Positions 1 to 8,052 of a stretch of 64,000 nt of DNA are shown here, piece after piece. The notes under the pieces are model-generated. The model was given only the letters and a program-made list of their open reading frames with translations, searched no databases and was not told the origin of the DNA. How positions within the stretch are numbered: position 1 is the stretch's first letter; every line of letters begins with the position of its first letter. The position numbers and the translations under genes were made by a program. The stretch covers positions 124,001 through 188,000 of the forward strand of contig NC_015172.1 of NCBI RefSeq assembly GCF_000190635.1, in the 5' to 3' direction. The stretch comes from Syntrophobotulus glycolicus DSM 8271. Its GTDB lineage: Bacteria > Bacillota > Desulfitobacteriia > Desulfitobacteriales > Syntrophobotulaceae.

Positions 1-840
1 CCATGTAATGGTTTTATCAGTGAATGGATGACCTTTCAGTCCATATTAATGCTGGCGTCCAGTCCCGTCAATATCATCCTAAAGGTTCTTTGTCCTGTGT
101 TTGCCGCGTTATTGGCATTGACCGGAGCGCTGGCCGCGGCATGCTTTGTCAAAGCATTTGGGATCCAATTTTTAGCTCAACCACGCAGTGAGAAAGCTGA
201 AAGGGCAAGGGAAGTTCCCTTAAGCATGCGCATCGGGATGTCTATTCTGGCTTTCATCAGTCTCCTAACCGGGATTTTTCCTTATTTGATACTGAAGCCG
301 TTGGATTCAGTGGCAGCCGGTCTCCTGAATATTGAGAACAGTGTCATGGCCGGAGATAAGCGGTGGCTGAATCTGCACTGGGCCTCCGGCGCTGAGACAA
401 GTCCGGGAATCACCGTTTCCCCTCTTTTAATCACGGTACTTTTATTGATGGCTTTTGGGATTACTTTTGCGGTTCTTAAACGAATTGGCCGGGGGGGAAA
501 AGTCAGAATTGAGGAAACCTGGAATTGCGGGGAGGAGCTGACGCCAAAGATGCAATATACAGCAACCTCTTTCTCCAAGCCCTTGAGGATTATTTTTCGC
601 TTCGTTCTTTTTCCGGTCAGAAAGGTTGAGCGGGAATATGAGCTTAAACCGTACTTTACGCGTCGGATCAGTTATCAAGGAGATCTGAAACCGGTATTTG
701 AAGATCTGATTTATCATCCGGCGACCAATTTCTTCATCAAAATCGCGGGCAAAATGCGGTCCATGCAATCGGGAAGCATTCATTTATATTTAGGGTATAT
801 TCTGATTACTTTAGTCATTTTGCTTATTTATACGAGATAG
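1..840 (+). CDS. hyfB: Hydrogenase-4 membrane subunit B, NuoL/M-like (5' end outside window)
   Basis: C-terminal 279 residues of a proton-pumping antiporter-like subunit of a membrane-bound group 4 [NiFe] hydrogenase. The frame is open from base 1 and begins within the family motif NGFISEW, so the start lies upstream. Visible are about four hydrophobic segments (roughly residues 18-40, 70-92, 140-160 and the last 20) and a long polar stretch (about 165-250) typical of HyfB/HycC C-termini. It is followed 12 bp downstream by hyfC and heads the visible operon hyfB-C-E-F-G-HI. Family assignment is from sequence pattern; the redox partner of the complex is not shown by the sequence. Confidence 0.88.
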   Translation, partial: PCNGFISEWMTFQSILMLASSPVNIILKVLCPVFAALLALTGALAAACFVKAFGIQFLAQPRSEKAERAREVPLSMRIGMSILAFISLLTGIFPYLILKPLDSVAAGLLNIENSVMAGDKRWLNLHWASGAETSPGITVSPLLITVLLLMAFGITFAVLKRIGRGGKVRIEETWNCGEELTPKMQYTATSFSKPLRIIFRFVLFPVRKVEREYELKPYFTRRISYQGDLKPVFEDLIYHPATNFFIKIAGKMRSMQSGSIHLYLGYILITLVILLIYTR

Positions 841-852
841 GAGATTAAGATA

Positions 853-1797
853 ATGGCCGGGGTCTTCTTCACAATTTTTCAAATGCTTTTGATGCTGGCG
901 CTGGCTCCCTTGCTTGCAGGCATCATCAAAAAAATAAAAGCCTTTTTTCAAAACAGGCGGGGACCAAGGATTTGTCAGCCTTATTATGATCTGTATAAGT
1001 ATCTGCAGAAGGAAACTGTAGTTTCTGAGCATACTTCGTGGATTTTTACGGCCACACCTTATCTTTATTTCGGGGCGATGCTGGTTATTGCCATGCTGGT
1101 ACCGGCAGTAACTGTCGCCGGTCCTTTAGCTTTTGGCGGAGACATTATATTAATCGTATATTTATTGGCGTTAGCCCGTTTCTTTTTGGCGTTAGCGGGT
1201 CTGGATGCCGGAAGCGCTTTTGGGGGTATGGCAAGCAGCAGAGAGATGGCTCTTTCTTCAGTAGTGGAACCGGCAATGATGCTGCCATTATTTACGGTCT
1301 CCCTTGCAGCGGGGACGACAAATCTCTCCCAGATTGTGACAGAAGTAGCGAAGACGGGTCCGGCAGTCTTTACCCCATCCCATTTCATCTCCTTTCTGGC
1401 ACTTTTTGTGGTTGCCATTGCGGAGACGGGGCGGATCCCCGTTGATAATCCGGACACCCATTTAGAATTGACGATGATCCACGAAGGGATGCTTTTGGAG
1501 TATTCAGGCAAACCATTGGCACTCTTGACTCTGGGAGCCTATCTGAAACAGGTTTTAATCTTTACTTTTTTGGCAAATATCTTTTTTCCCTGGGGAATTG
1601 CCTTTAGCTTAAATGCGGCTTCTGTTTTCGGGGGGATATTATTTTTTCTCGGGAAATTAGTATTTCTGGGGATAGTGATGGCGGTAATCGAAACATCCAT
1701 GTCAAAAATGAGATTGTTCAAAGTACCGGAACTGTTATTTGGGGCATTTTTGTTGGGCCTATTGGGTCTGATTTGTGATTTATTGCTTAGGGGGTAA
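853..1797 (+). CDS. hyfC: Hydrogenase-4 membrane subunit C, NuoH-like
   Basis: 314-residue integral membrane protein of the NuoH/HyfC/HycD family, which anchors the hydrogenase small subunit to the proton-pumping arm. Key signatures are RRGPRICQPYYDLYKYL near residue 33, equivalent to the NuoH GPRxxQPYYD motif, and the cytoplasmic loop ETGRIPVDNPDTHLELT near residues 190-206, which carries the conserved acidic residues. About eight transmembrane segments. AGGAG lies 9 nt before the ATG. The stop is 4 bp before hyfE, so translation is probably coupled. Confidence 0.92.
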   Translation: MAGVFFTIFQMLLMLALAPLLAGIIKKIKAFFQNRRGPRICQPYYDLYKYLQKETVVSEHTSWIFTATPYLYFGAMLVIAMLVPAVTVAGPLAFGGDIILIVYLLALARFFLALAGLDAGSAFGGMASSREMALSSVVEPAMMLPLFTVSLAAGTTNLSQIVTEVAKTGPAVFTPSHFISFLALFVVAIAETGRIPVDNPDTHLELTMIHEGMLLEYSGKPLALLTLGAYLKQVLIFTFLANIFFPWGIAFSLNAASVFGGILFFLGKLVFLGIVMAVIETSMSKMRLFKVPELLFGAFLLGLLGLICDLLLRG

Positions 1798-1801
1798 AGA
1801 A

Positions 1802-2458
1802 ATGGCTTATGATAATTTAGGAATCAGCAATCTGATGATTACTTTGGTCCTCTGTACCTGTTTTATGATTTTAGTCGCGCGGTTTTTAGATACGGTTATT
1901 GCAATCATTGTGGCCCAGGCAGTTTTATTGGCGGGGTTAAGTTTAAGCTTGGGGTATGTGACAGGAATCCATGAGATGTATTTCGCGGCCCTGCTGACAT
2001 TGGCCGTAAAGGCCGGTCTGATCCCTTTTATTCTGGCAAGGGTCATTAAAAAGGTTGGGATCAGCAAGGATATCAAGTCATATCTGAATAGAAAAACATC
2101 TTTAATCCTCGCCGGGGCATTGGTGATTGTCGCTTATTTTTCCACAGGGCAGATAATCGGACAGGAATCCGGACTCATCCGCGAGGCTTTACATGCCGGT
2201 GTGGCGATGATGCTGATAGGGCTGCTGGTTATGACCACCCGTAAATCCGCGGTCATGCAAATTACCGGATTTATCATTATGGAAAACGGGCTTTTCCTCA
2301 TGGGAGTAGGAACATCCAAGGGGATGCCTCCGGTGGTGGAATTGGGAATATTTCTGGATATGCTGATTGGCATTTTAATCATGGGGATACTGGTTTTCCG
2401 GATAAACCGCAGCTTTGAGAGTATTGATACAGAAAAATTAAGAAACCTGCGAGGATAA
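1802..2458 (+). CDS. hyfE: Hydrogenase-4 membrane subunit E, NuoK-like
   Basis: 218-residue membrane protein of the HyfE family, whose N-terminal half resembles NuoK (MnhC-like) of complex I. About six to seven hydrophobic helices; the motif FAALLTLAVKAGLIPF (about residues 61-76) carries the conserved lysine of the proton path. The ATG at 1802 is preferred over an in-frame ATG 27 bp upstream because AGGGGG lies just before it and the longer form would overlap hyfC. Lies between hyfC and hyfF with gaps of 4-5 bp. No hyfD homologue is present, so the membrane arm is smaller than in E. coli hydrogenase 4. Confidence 0.88.
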   Translation: MAYDNLGISNLMITLVLCTCFMILVARFLDTVIAIIVAQAVLLAGLSLSLGYVTGIHEMYFAALLTLAVKAGLIPFILARVIKKVGISKDIKSYLNRKTSLILAGALVIVAYFSTGQIIGQESGLIREALHAGVAMMLIGLLVMTTRKSAVMQITGFIIMENGLFLMGVGTSKGMPPVVELGIFLDMLIGILIMGILVFRINRSFESIDTEKLRNLRG

Positions 2459-2463
2459 AGGGT

Positions 2464-3924
2464 ATGTCATATCTTTTGCTGATTTTGCCTTTATTAACAG
2501 CTCTCCTTTGTGCTTTCCTAAAAAAGAAGACCACCCTGGGCGCAGTGAATGTCCTGGGGGGAATGGCCATAGCTTTGGCAGGGCTTTTTCTTGCCGGGCA
2601 AGTCTTTAAAAATGGGCCTGCTTCTTTGTTGGGCCGCTATATCTATATTGATGCCTTAAGTGCTTTTATTATCAGTATAATTTCAGTCATTGGACTGTTA
2701 ACAGCGATATTTTCCCTGGGTTACCTTAGCAAGGATGTCGAAGAGAGGGAAATTGAGGCCGGGCGGCTGAAATGGTATTATTTTTGGTTTTATATCTTCA
2801 TCTTTACCATGTTTTGTGTAGTAATGGCCGGTAATATGGGAATCATGTGGGTTTCCATTGAAGCAACAACTCTGGCGTCAGCCTTGCTTGTCGGCTTTTA
2901 TGATAAGAAGAGCTCTCTGGAGGCAGCTTGGAAGTATATTATCATCTGTACAGTTGGAATTATTTTTGCTTTATTTGGGACCATACTTCTTCATTATGCC
3001 GCCGTATCAGTTACGGGAGAAAGTCTTTCCCTGGACTGGCTGAGTATCGTTGAGAATGCGGAAAAGCTTGATCCAAAGCTCCTTAAGCTGGCTTTTGTCT
3101 TTGCTTTGGTCGGGTATGGGACAAAGGCTGGGCTGGCGCCGATGCACACCTGGCTTCCTGATGCCCACAGCCAGGCACCGGCGCCGGTTAGTGCGATACT
3201 CTCCGGTGTTCTCCTGAATTGTGCTTTATATGGAATCCTGCGGTTTCATCTTATCGCGGTGAAGCCTTTGGGCATGTTTTCGCATGATTTGCTTCTTTTT
3301 TTCGGCCTGATCTCTATCCTCATTGCAATGCCTTTTATTATTGCCCAGCATGATTTAAAAAGGCTCTTGGCGTATTCCAGTATTGAACATATGGGATTAA
3401 TCACTTTTGCGGTAGGAATTGGAAGCAAGCCGGCCTTGTACGGGGCTTTTTTACATATGTTAAATCACGCGTTCACCAAATCCTTTCTCTTTTTCGGAGC
3501 GGGAAATATTACGCAATATTTTCGAAGCAAAAAAATCGGTAAAATTAAAGGAGCCATCAAGGCCATGCCCCGGTCGGGACTGGCATTCTTCATCGGGGCA
3601 TTTGCGATTGCCGGTTTACCGCCTTTCAGTATTTTTTTGAGTGAGTTTATCATTTTCAGTGCCGGATTCAGTGCCGGCAGGATTTGGCATTCCGGATTAG
3701 TGCTTATTTTTGTTTCCTTAATATTTACCGGGATAATCTATGCGGCGGGAAAAATAGTTTTGGGGGATCCGCCGGGCAGAATTCAGGAAACTGAGCGGCG
3801 GCAATGGACATCGATGGTGTTTTTGATTTTGCTGGTGCCGATGACCGTTCTCGGTTTCTATATTCCTGCTTTTGTAGATCAGGTTTTATTAGAGGTTGTG
3901 GCAGTGATGGCCGGAGGGAATTAA
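2464..3924 (+). CDS. hyfF: Hydrogenase-4 membrane subunit F, NuoL/M/N-like
   Basis: 486-residue antiporter-like subunit with about 13-14 transmembrane helices. The conserved proton-channel stretch GYGTKAGLAPMHTWLPDAHS (about residues 218-237) contains the broken-helix lysine, and LLAYSSIEHMG (about 302-312) is the second family signature. Together with the truncated first gene it gives the complex at least two NuoL/M/N-type modules, consistent with ion pumping coupled to hydrogen turnover (family knowledge). Its TAA overlaps the ATG of hyfG by one base, indicating translational coupling. Confidence 0.92.
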   Translation: MSYLLLILPLLTALLCAFLKKKTTLGAVNVLGGMAIALAGLFLAGQVFKNGPASLLGRYIYIDALSAFIISIISVIGLLTAIFSLGYLSKDVEEREIEAGRLKWYYFWFYIFIFTMFCVVMAGNMGIMWVSIEATTLASALLVGFYDKKSSLEAAWKYIIICTVGIIFALFGTILLHYAAVSVTGESLSLDWLSIVENAEKLDPKLLKLAFVFALVGYGTKAGLAPMHTWLPDAHSQAPAPVSAILSGVLLNCALYGILRFHLIAVKPLGMFSHDLLLFFGLISILIAMPFIIAQHDLKRLLAYSSIEHMGLITFAVGIGSKPALYGAFLHMLNHAFTKSFLFFGAGNITQYFRSKKIGKIKGAIKAMPRSGLAFFIGAFAIAGLPPFSIFLSEFIIFSAGFSAGRIWHSGLVLIFVSLIFTGIIYAAGKIVLGDPPGRIQETERRQWTSMVFLILLVPMTVLGFYIPAFVDQVLLEVVAVMAGGN

Positions 3925-5513
3925 TGATGACAGATGAGAGAATGAAAGAAATCCGGGCTTTTCTGGGAGAGTGGGCAGAGCGGGTCGAGGTCGGACAGTG
4001 TTATACAGATGAAATTCATTTAAACGTATCCAAGGAGGATATCATTATTCTGTCCGGAGTATTGCACAAAAAAATGGGGTATATTTTGATCCAGATGGCC
4101 TGTAATGATGAGAGAGAATTGAATGATTGTTTTAGCTTGTTTTATACATTTAAGGATATCAGGAATAAATTGATCATAGTCCTGAAAGTTTTGATTAGAG
4201 AGACCGAACCGGAATTTCCGTCCTTAACTCCGATCCTGCCGGCAGCCAATTGGTATGAAAGGGAAATTAGAGACATGTTTGGTCTGGATCCTAAAGGACA
4301 TCCGGATAAACGGCATTTGGCCGTTCATAAAACCTGGCCTGCCAAGCATTATGCCCTGCGCAGGGATTTTAACCTGAAAGCGGCAGTCCCTTGGGTTGAA
4401 GGGGAGACGGCTTTTAACCGGGTTGACGGGGAAGGTGTTATGCAGGTCCCAGTCGGACCTATTCATGCCGGAATCATTGAACCGGGTCATTTTCGTTTCA
4501 GCACGGTAGGGGAAAAGGTGCTGAATTTGGAAGCGCAGCTATTTTATACGCATCGCGGCATGGAAAAAATCTCTGAAGGAAAAACCAGCCGCCAGGGGTT
4601 GTTAATTGCGGAAAGAATTTGCGGAGCATGCTCTTTTTCGCATTCCACAGCCTATTGCCTTGCTTGGGAAAAGCTTTCCGGAACGAGGGTCCCGGAACGT
4701 GCGCTCTATATTCGCACAATAGGAGTAGAGCTGGAACGGTTGTATAACCATATCGGAGATGTCGGAAATATTTGCGCGGGAGTAGGGCTGGCTTTTGGCA
4801 CAATGCAGGGGGCCAGGCTCAAAGAAGAGATGCAGCAGCTAAATGAGCGAGCATGCGGCAGTCGTTTTCTTCGGGGAATCAATATTCCCGGAGGAGTGAG
4901 AAAAGATTTGGACACCGGGAGCAGGGAAGATATCCTGATTACTTTGGATAAGGTGGAAATAGAATTCAAAGAGGTAACTGAAATTCTTTTGGCAAATGAT
5001 TCTTATCTGGATCGCACCCAAAATACGGGTATTTTACAGAAGGCTCTGGCCAGGGATTTACATGCGGTAGGACCCGCAGCAAGGTCGGCAGGAGTGGACG
5101 AGGATACGCGAAGAGATCTGCCTCATTTGGTTTATCCTAAATTATCGTTCAGAGTTCCTGTATATCAGGAAGGAGATGTTTTGGCGAGAGTCAGAATACG
5201 GGTGGAAGAGGTTTTTCAATCCATAGGGATGATCAGGCAGGCCCTGGACTTGATGCCTCCCGGAGAATTAGCGGCAGAGATGAACCAAGCACCTCCTTAC
5301 AGCTATGCAATTGGCATGACCGAATCAGCACGAGGAGAAAATGTCCATCTCATCATGACGGATGGAAAGAACAGATTGTACAGACATATGGTAAGATCTG
5401 CTTCCTATTGCAACTGGGCCGTCCTTCCTTCCACAGTGCCGGGAAATATTGTACCCGATTTTCCTTTAATTAATAAAAGTTTTGAATTGTGTTATTCCTG
5501 CTTTGATCGATAG
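3924..5513 (+). CDS. hyfG: Group 4 [NiFe] hydrogenase large subunit (NuoC-NuoD fusion type)
   Basis: 529 residues. Residues 1-165 form a NuoC-like (30-kDa) domain (REIRDMFGL, then GHPDKRH); the rest is the NuoD-like catalytic subunit. The proximal nickel motif is RICGACSFSH near residue 230. The distal CxxC is CYSC, six residues from the end: the protein finishes in SFELCYSCFDR, so there is no C-terminal peptide after the arginine where HycI/HyfD-type proteases normally cut. The residues just before this CxxC are E-L instead of the usual D-P. ATG at 3924, overlapping the hyfF stop, is chosen over an in-frame start 120 bp inside hyfF. Catalyses H2 formation or oxidation. Confidence 0.92.
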   Translation: MMTDERMKEIRAFLGEWAERVEVGQCYTDEIHLNVSKEDIIILSGVLHKKMGYILIQMACNDERELNDCFSLFYTFKDIRNKLIIVLKVLIRETEPEFPSLTPILPAANWYEREIRDMFGLDPKGHPDKRHLAVHKTWPAKHYALRRDFNLKAAVPWVEGETAFNRVDGEGVMQVPVGPIHAGIIEPGHFRFSTVGEKVLNLEAQLFYTHRGMEKISEGKTSRQGLLIAERICGACSFSHSTAYCLAWEKLSGTRVPERALYIRTIGVELERLYNHIGDVGNICAGVGLAFGTMQGARLKEEMQQLNERACGSRFLRGINIPGGVRKDLDTGSREDILITLDKVEIEFKEVTEILLANDSYLDRTQNTGILQKALARDLHAVGPAARSAGVDEDTRRDLPHLVYPKLSFRVPVYQEGDVLARVRIRVEEVFQSIGMIRQALDLMPPGELAAEMNQAPPYSYAIGMTESARGENVHLIMTDGKNRLYRHMVRSASYCNWAVLPSTVPGNIVPDFPLINKSFELCYSCFDR

Positions 5514-5522
5514 GAGGATATC

Positions 5523-6266
5523 ATGCTGAGATTATTTCGTAAAAGTTTGATGACCGGAATCGTTACCACGGATTATTCGGGAGAGGGAGCGATCATACCG
5601 GAGCATGATCAAGGATTTCCGATCCGGCAGGACAAGTTCTGTCAACAATGCGGAAAATGTGCCGAAGCTTGTCCGCAGGCCGCGATAAAGCTGGAGGCAG
5701 CAGCTTGGAAAGGTTTTTCTTGGAAGATTGATCTGAAAAAATGTATTTGCTGCGGTTTTTGTATCGAGGAATGTCCGGTACAAGCATTAAGCCGCGGGAA
5801 AGAAGATGAGCAGGCTGAAATATCCTTGGACTCTCTCCTGAATCAGGCGGCCGGAAAAACACTCCGGTCATTTCAGCAATCCGTGCATATCCGTCACCTT
5901 GATGCCGGTTCATGTAATGGCTGTGATTGGGAAATGACCACCCTGACGGGCCCGGTCTATGATATTCAAAGATTGGGATTTGATTTTGTGGCTTCACCGC
6001 GGCATGCGGATGTTCTGATGGTTACCGGCCCGGTAACCAGAAATCTGCGGATAGCCGTACAGAAAACTTTTCAGGCCACACCTGCCCCCAAGCTCATTGT
6101 GGCGGTGGGAACCTGTGCCTGCAGCGGAGGGATTTGCGGGAAAAGCTATGCCAGTGCAGGCGGGGTAGACCGGGTCCTTCCTGTGGATATCTATATACCG
6201 GGATGCCCGCCCAGGCCGCAGGCATTAATTCAGGGACTGATGAAAATCAGAGAAAAACTGGAATAA
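5523..6266 (+). CDS. Fused 2[4Fe-4S] ferredoxin / [NiFe] hydrogenase small subunit
   Basis: 247 residues combining HyfH-like and HyfI-like functions in one chain. Residues 34-95 hold two ferredoxin motifs (Cys 40/43/46/50 and 74/77/80/84). Residues 120-247 are the NuoB-like small subunit with Cys131 and Cys134 (SCNGCDW), Cys198 (GTCACSGG) and Cys228 (IPGCPPRP), the ligands of the proximal [4Fe-4S] cluster. AGGAGG lies 5 nt before the ATG. In E. coli hyf and hyc these are two proteins (HyfH/HycF and HyfI/HycG). It would carry electrons from a soluble ferredoxin to the NiFe site. Last gene of the operon. Confidence 0.9.
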   Translation: MLRLFRKSLMTGIVTTDYSGEGAIIPEHDQGFPIRQDKFCQQCGKCAEACPQAAIKLEAAAWKGFSWKIDLKKCICCGFCIEECPVQALSRGKEDEQAEISLDSLLNQAAGKTLRSFQQSVHIRHLDAGSCNGCDWEMTTLTGPVYDIQRLGFDFVASPRHADVLMVTGPVTRNLRIAVQKTFQATPAPKLIVAVGTCACSGGICGKSYASAGGVDRVLPVDIYIPGCPPRPQALIQGLMKIREKLE

Positions 6267-6316
6267 GTGATTTCGGCCAGCAGTTGAAAAACTTAAAAAC
6301 AAGGTGAAACAGGTTG

Positions 6317-6347
6317 ATAAGCTGACGCGTAAAAAGCATCAGCTTAT
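6317..6347 (+). terminator. Weak terminator-like hairpin after hydrogenase operon
   Basis: Arms ATAAGCTGA (6317-6325) and TCAGCTTAT (6339-6347), extended inward by two more pairs past one mismatch. No long T-run follows, so termination would be weak. It is the only hairpin seen in the 242-bp gap before the holin gene. Confidence 0.35.
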
Positions 6348-6401
6348 TCACATTAATTGAACAATTGCAGAAGGACGAATGCTTTAAAATGGCAATAATC
6401 A

Positions 6402-6430
6402 TTGACAAAGCAAGGAACCGGCAGTATTAT
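6402..6430 (+). promoter_or_regulatory. Sigma-A type promoter for holin-like gene
   Basis: TTGACA (6402-6407), a 17-bp spacer, then TATTAT (6425-6430). Start of transcription would be near 6437, giving a leader of about 70 nt before the ATG at 6509. Confidence 0.6.
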
Positions 6431-6508
6431 TTTTGCCTTAAGCTTGTCTCCCATACGCAAAGAAAATCATAGTATATAGAAAAGACAAAAGAGGGGGTCA
6501 AGTCATTA

Positions 6509-6898
6509 ATGGAAAATGCAAGGATATTGGCGGCCTCCATAGGGACACTGTTAGCCTGGCTTGTCGGAGGGTTTGATTACTTGGTTCAGACTCTCGTTAT
6601 TTTTATCATTATTGACTATTTGTCTGGAATAGCCGCGGCCTGGCTGATGAAAGAGCTGAACAGCCAAAAGGGACTCAGAGGGATCGTGAAAAAAATATTT
6701 CTGCTCAGCCTGGTTGTTGTCGCCCAGCAGCTGGACCAGGTTGTGGGCAGTAATGGATTTCTCCGGAATGCTGTCCTCTATACGCTCATCGCCAACGAGA
6801 CAATATCGATTCTGGAAAACTGCGGTCGGATTGGGATACCGATCCCTAAAGCATTTTATTCTGCACTTGAAAAACTTAAAAATAAAGGAGATGGTTAG
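6509..6898 (+). CDS. Phage holin family protein (toxin secretion/lysis holin type)
   Basis: 129 residues with three to four hydrophobic segments (about 8-25, 28-48, 65-82, 88-105). The segment IIDYLSGIAAAWLMKELNS and the KGLRGIVKKI stretch fit the Bacteriophage_holin_4 / TcdE-like family. Holins make membrane pores for endolysin release; homologues outside prophages are known in Clostridia, sometimes linked to protein release. It has its own promoter and a strong purine-rich GAGGGGG site 11 nt before the ATG. No endolysin or other phage genes adjoin it, so its role here is unknown. Confidence 0.75.
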   Translation: MENARILAASIGTLLAWLVGGFDYLVQTLVIFIIIDYLSGIAAAWLMKELNSQKGLRGIVKKIFLLSLVVVAQQLDQVVGSNGFLRNAVLYTLIANETISILENCGRIGIPIPKAFYSALEKLKNKGDG

Positions 6899-6959
6899 TA
6901 TGCATAAAATTTAGGCATACAAAATAATCGTAAAAGCCCTTGAAATAAGCAGATTCGGT

Positions 6960-6998
6960 TTTACACAAATTTAACAATTGCTTAATTTAAACTTAATT
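6960..6998 (+). promoter_or_regulatory. PhoP box: four half-sites at 11-bp spacing upstream of pstS
   Basis: TTTACA (6960-6965), TTAACA (6971-6976), TTAATT (6982-6987) and TTAATT (6993-6998) sit exactly 11 bp apart. This matches the TT(A/C/T)ACA-type direct repeats with about 5-bp spacers bound by PhoP dimers in Bacillus. A -10-like GATAAT (7011-7016) follows 12 bp later, with no separate -35, as expected for a PhoP-activated promoter. Confidence 0.82.
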
Positions 6999-7052
6999 CG
7001 GGAGAACTAAGATAATGATGAAATAAAGAAACAGGAGGTTTCATCGGAAAAA

Positions 7053-7946
7053 ATGAGCAAGTCACCAGCCAAAAACAGAATTTATCTTTTCATCGTATCA
7101 CTGCTCCTCATCGCCAGTGTCGCTGTCACTGGCTGTGGAAAGGGAGCGGGAACAGAAGCAGACTCCTCCAAAGAGGAACTTTCAGGATCAATAACTGCGG
7201 TAGGCTCCTCGGCTTTGCAGCCTCTTGCAGAAAAAGCAGCCCAGGATTTCATGGCGAAGAATCCGCAGGCAAAGGTTCAGGTGCAGGGTGGAGGCAGCGG
7301 AGTAGGTTTGACTCAAGCTTTCCAAGGTGCGGCGCATATCGGCAACTCGGATATCTTTGCCGATGAGAAGCTTAAACCGGAAGAAGCTGCAACACTGGTC
7401 GACCACAAAGTAGCGGTGGTAGGATTTGCAACGGTGGTCAATCCCCAGGTCTCCGTGGACAATCTTACTCAACAACAGTTAGTGGATATCTTCACAGGTA
7501 AAATAACCAACTGGAATGAAGTTGGCGGACAGGACCTGAAAGTCGTTATTATCAATCGTCCCACTTCTTCCGGAACAAGGGCGTCTTTCAAAAAATACGG
7601 TCTGAATGGCGCGGAGGAAGCTGCCGGAAAGGCTTTGACCGAGGATTCTTCCGGTACAGTGAAAAAGACAGTCGCCGACACCCCGGGCGCCATCTCCTAC
7701 CTTGCTCTTTCCTATATCAATGACAATACAGTCAAACCGCTCAAATATGGGGGAGTTGAGCCCACAGCCGAAAACATTGCGGCCGGTACTTACCCAATCT
7801 GGTCTTATGAGCATATGTACACTAAAGGGGAAGCAACAGGCTTAACTAAGGCCTATATTGACTACATTCTTTCACCAGATGTACAAAATTCAGTCGTCAA
7901 AAGCTTAAAATTTATCCCAATAACAGACATGAAAGCATCAAGATAA
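7053..7946 (+). CDS. pstS: Phosphate ABC transporter substrate-binding lipoprotein
   Basis: 297 residues. N-terminal lipoprotein signal with a hydrophobic core (about 10-24) and lipobox ending VTGC, Cys28. The mature part is a PBP_like_2 phosphate-binding protein: GSSALQPLAEKAAQDF near residue 52, a glycine-rich GGGSGVG loop and the phosphate-contacting SGTRASF segment near residue 173. It captures inorganic phosphate outside the cell for PstCAB. AGGAGG at 7033-7038 lies 14 nt from the ATG, a somewhat long spacing. First gene of the pst-pho operon, under the PhoP box, and separated from pstC by a strong palindrome. Confidence 0.95.
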   Translation: MSKSPAKNRIYLFIVSLLLIASVAVTGCGKGAGTEADSSKEELSGSITAVGSSALQPLAEKAAQDFMAKNPQAKVQVQGGGSGVGLTQAFQGAAHIGNSDIFADEKLKPEEAATLVDHKVAVVGFATVVNPQVSVDNLTQQQLVDIFTGKITNWNEVGGQDLKVVIINRPTSSGTRASFKKYGLNGAEEAAGKALTEDSSGTVKKTVADTPGAISYLALSYINDNTVKPLKYGGVEPTAENIAAGTYPIWSYEHMYTKGEATGLTKAYIDYILSPDVQNSVVKSLKFIPITDMKASR

Positions 7947-7984
7947 TCCCGAAGGCAAAGAATAAAAACATGGAAATCTTATGG

Positions 7985-8012
7985 ACCGGTTAAACCATAT
8001 GGTTTAACCGGT
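7985..8012 (+). repeat. Perfect 28-bp palindrome between pstS and pstC
   Basis: Arm ACCGGTTAAACCAT followed directly by its exact reverse complement. As RNA it makes a strong stem with a tiny loop. No T-run follows. A role as a 3' stabiliser of a pstS-only mRNA or as a partial attenuator would explain higher PstS than PstCAB levels (inference). Confidence 0.8.
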
Positions 8013-8052
8013 GCTGCCATGTCGACAGGGAGAAAGGGAAGGTGGCGGATAA

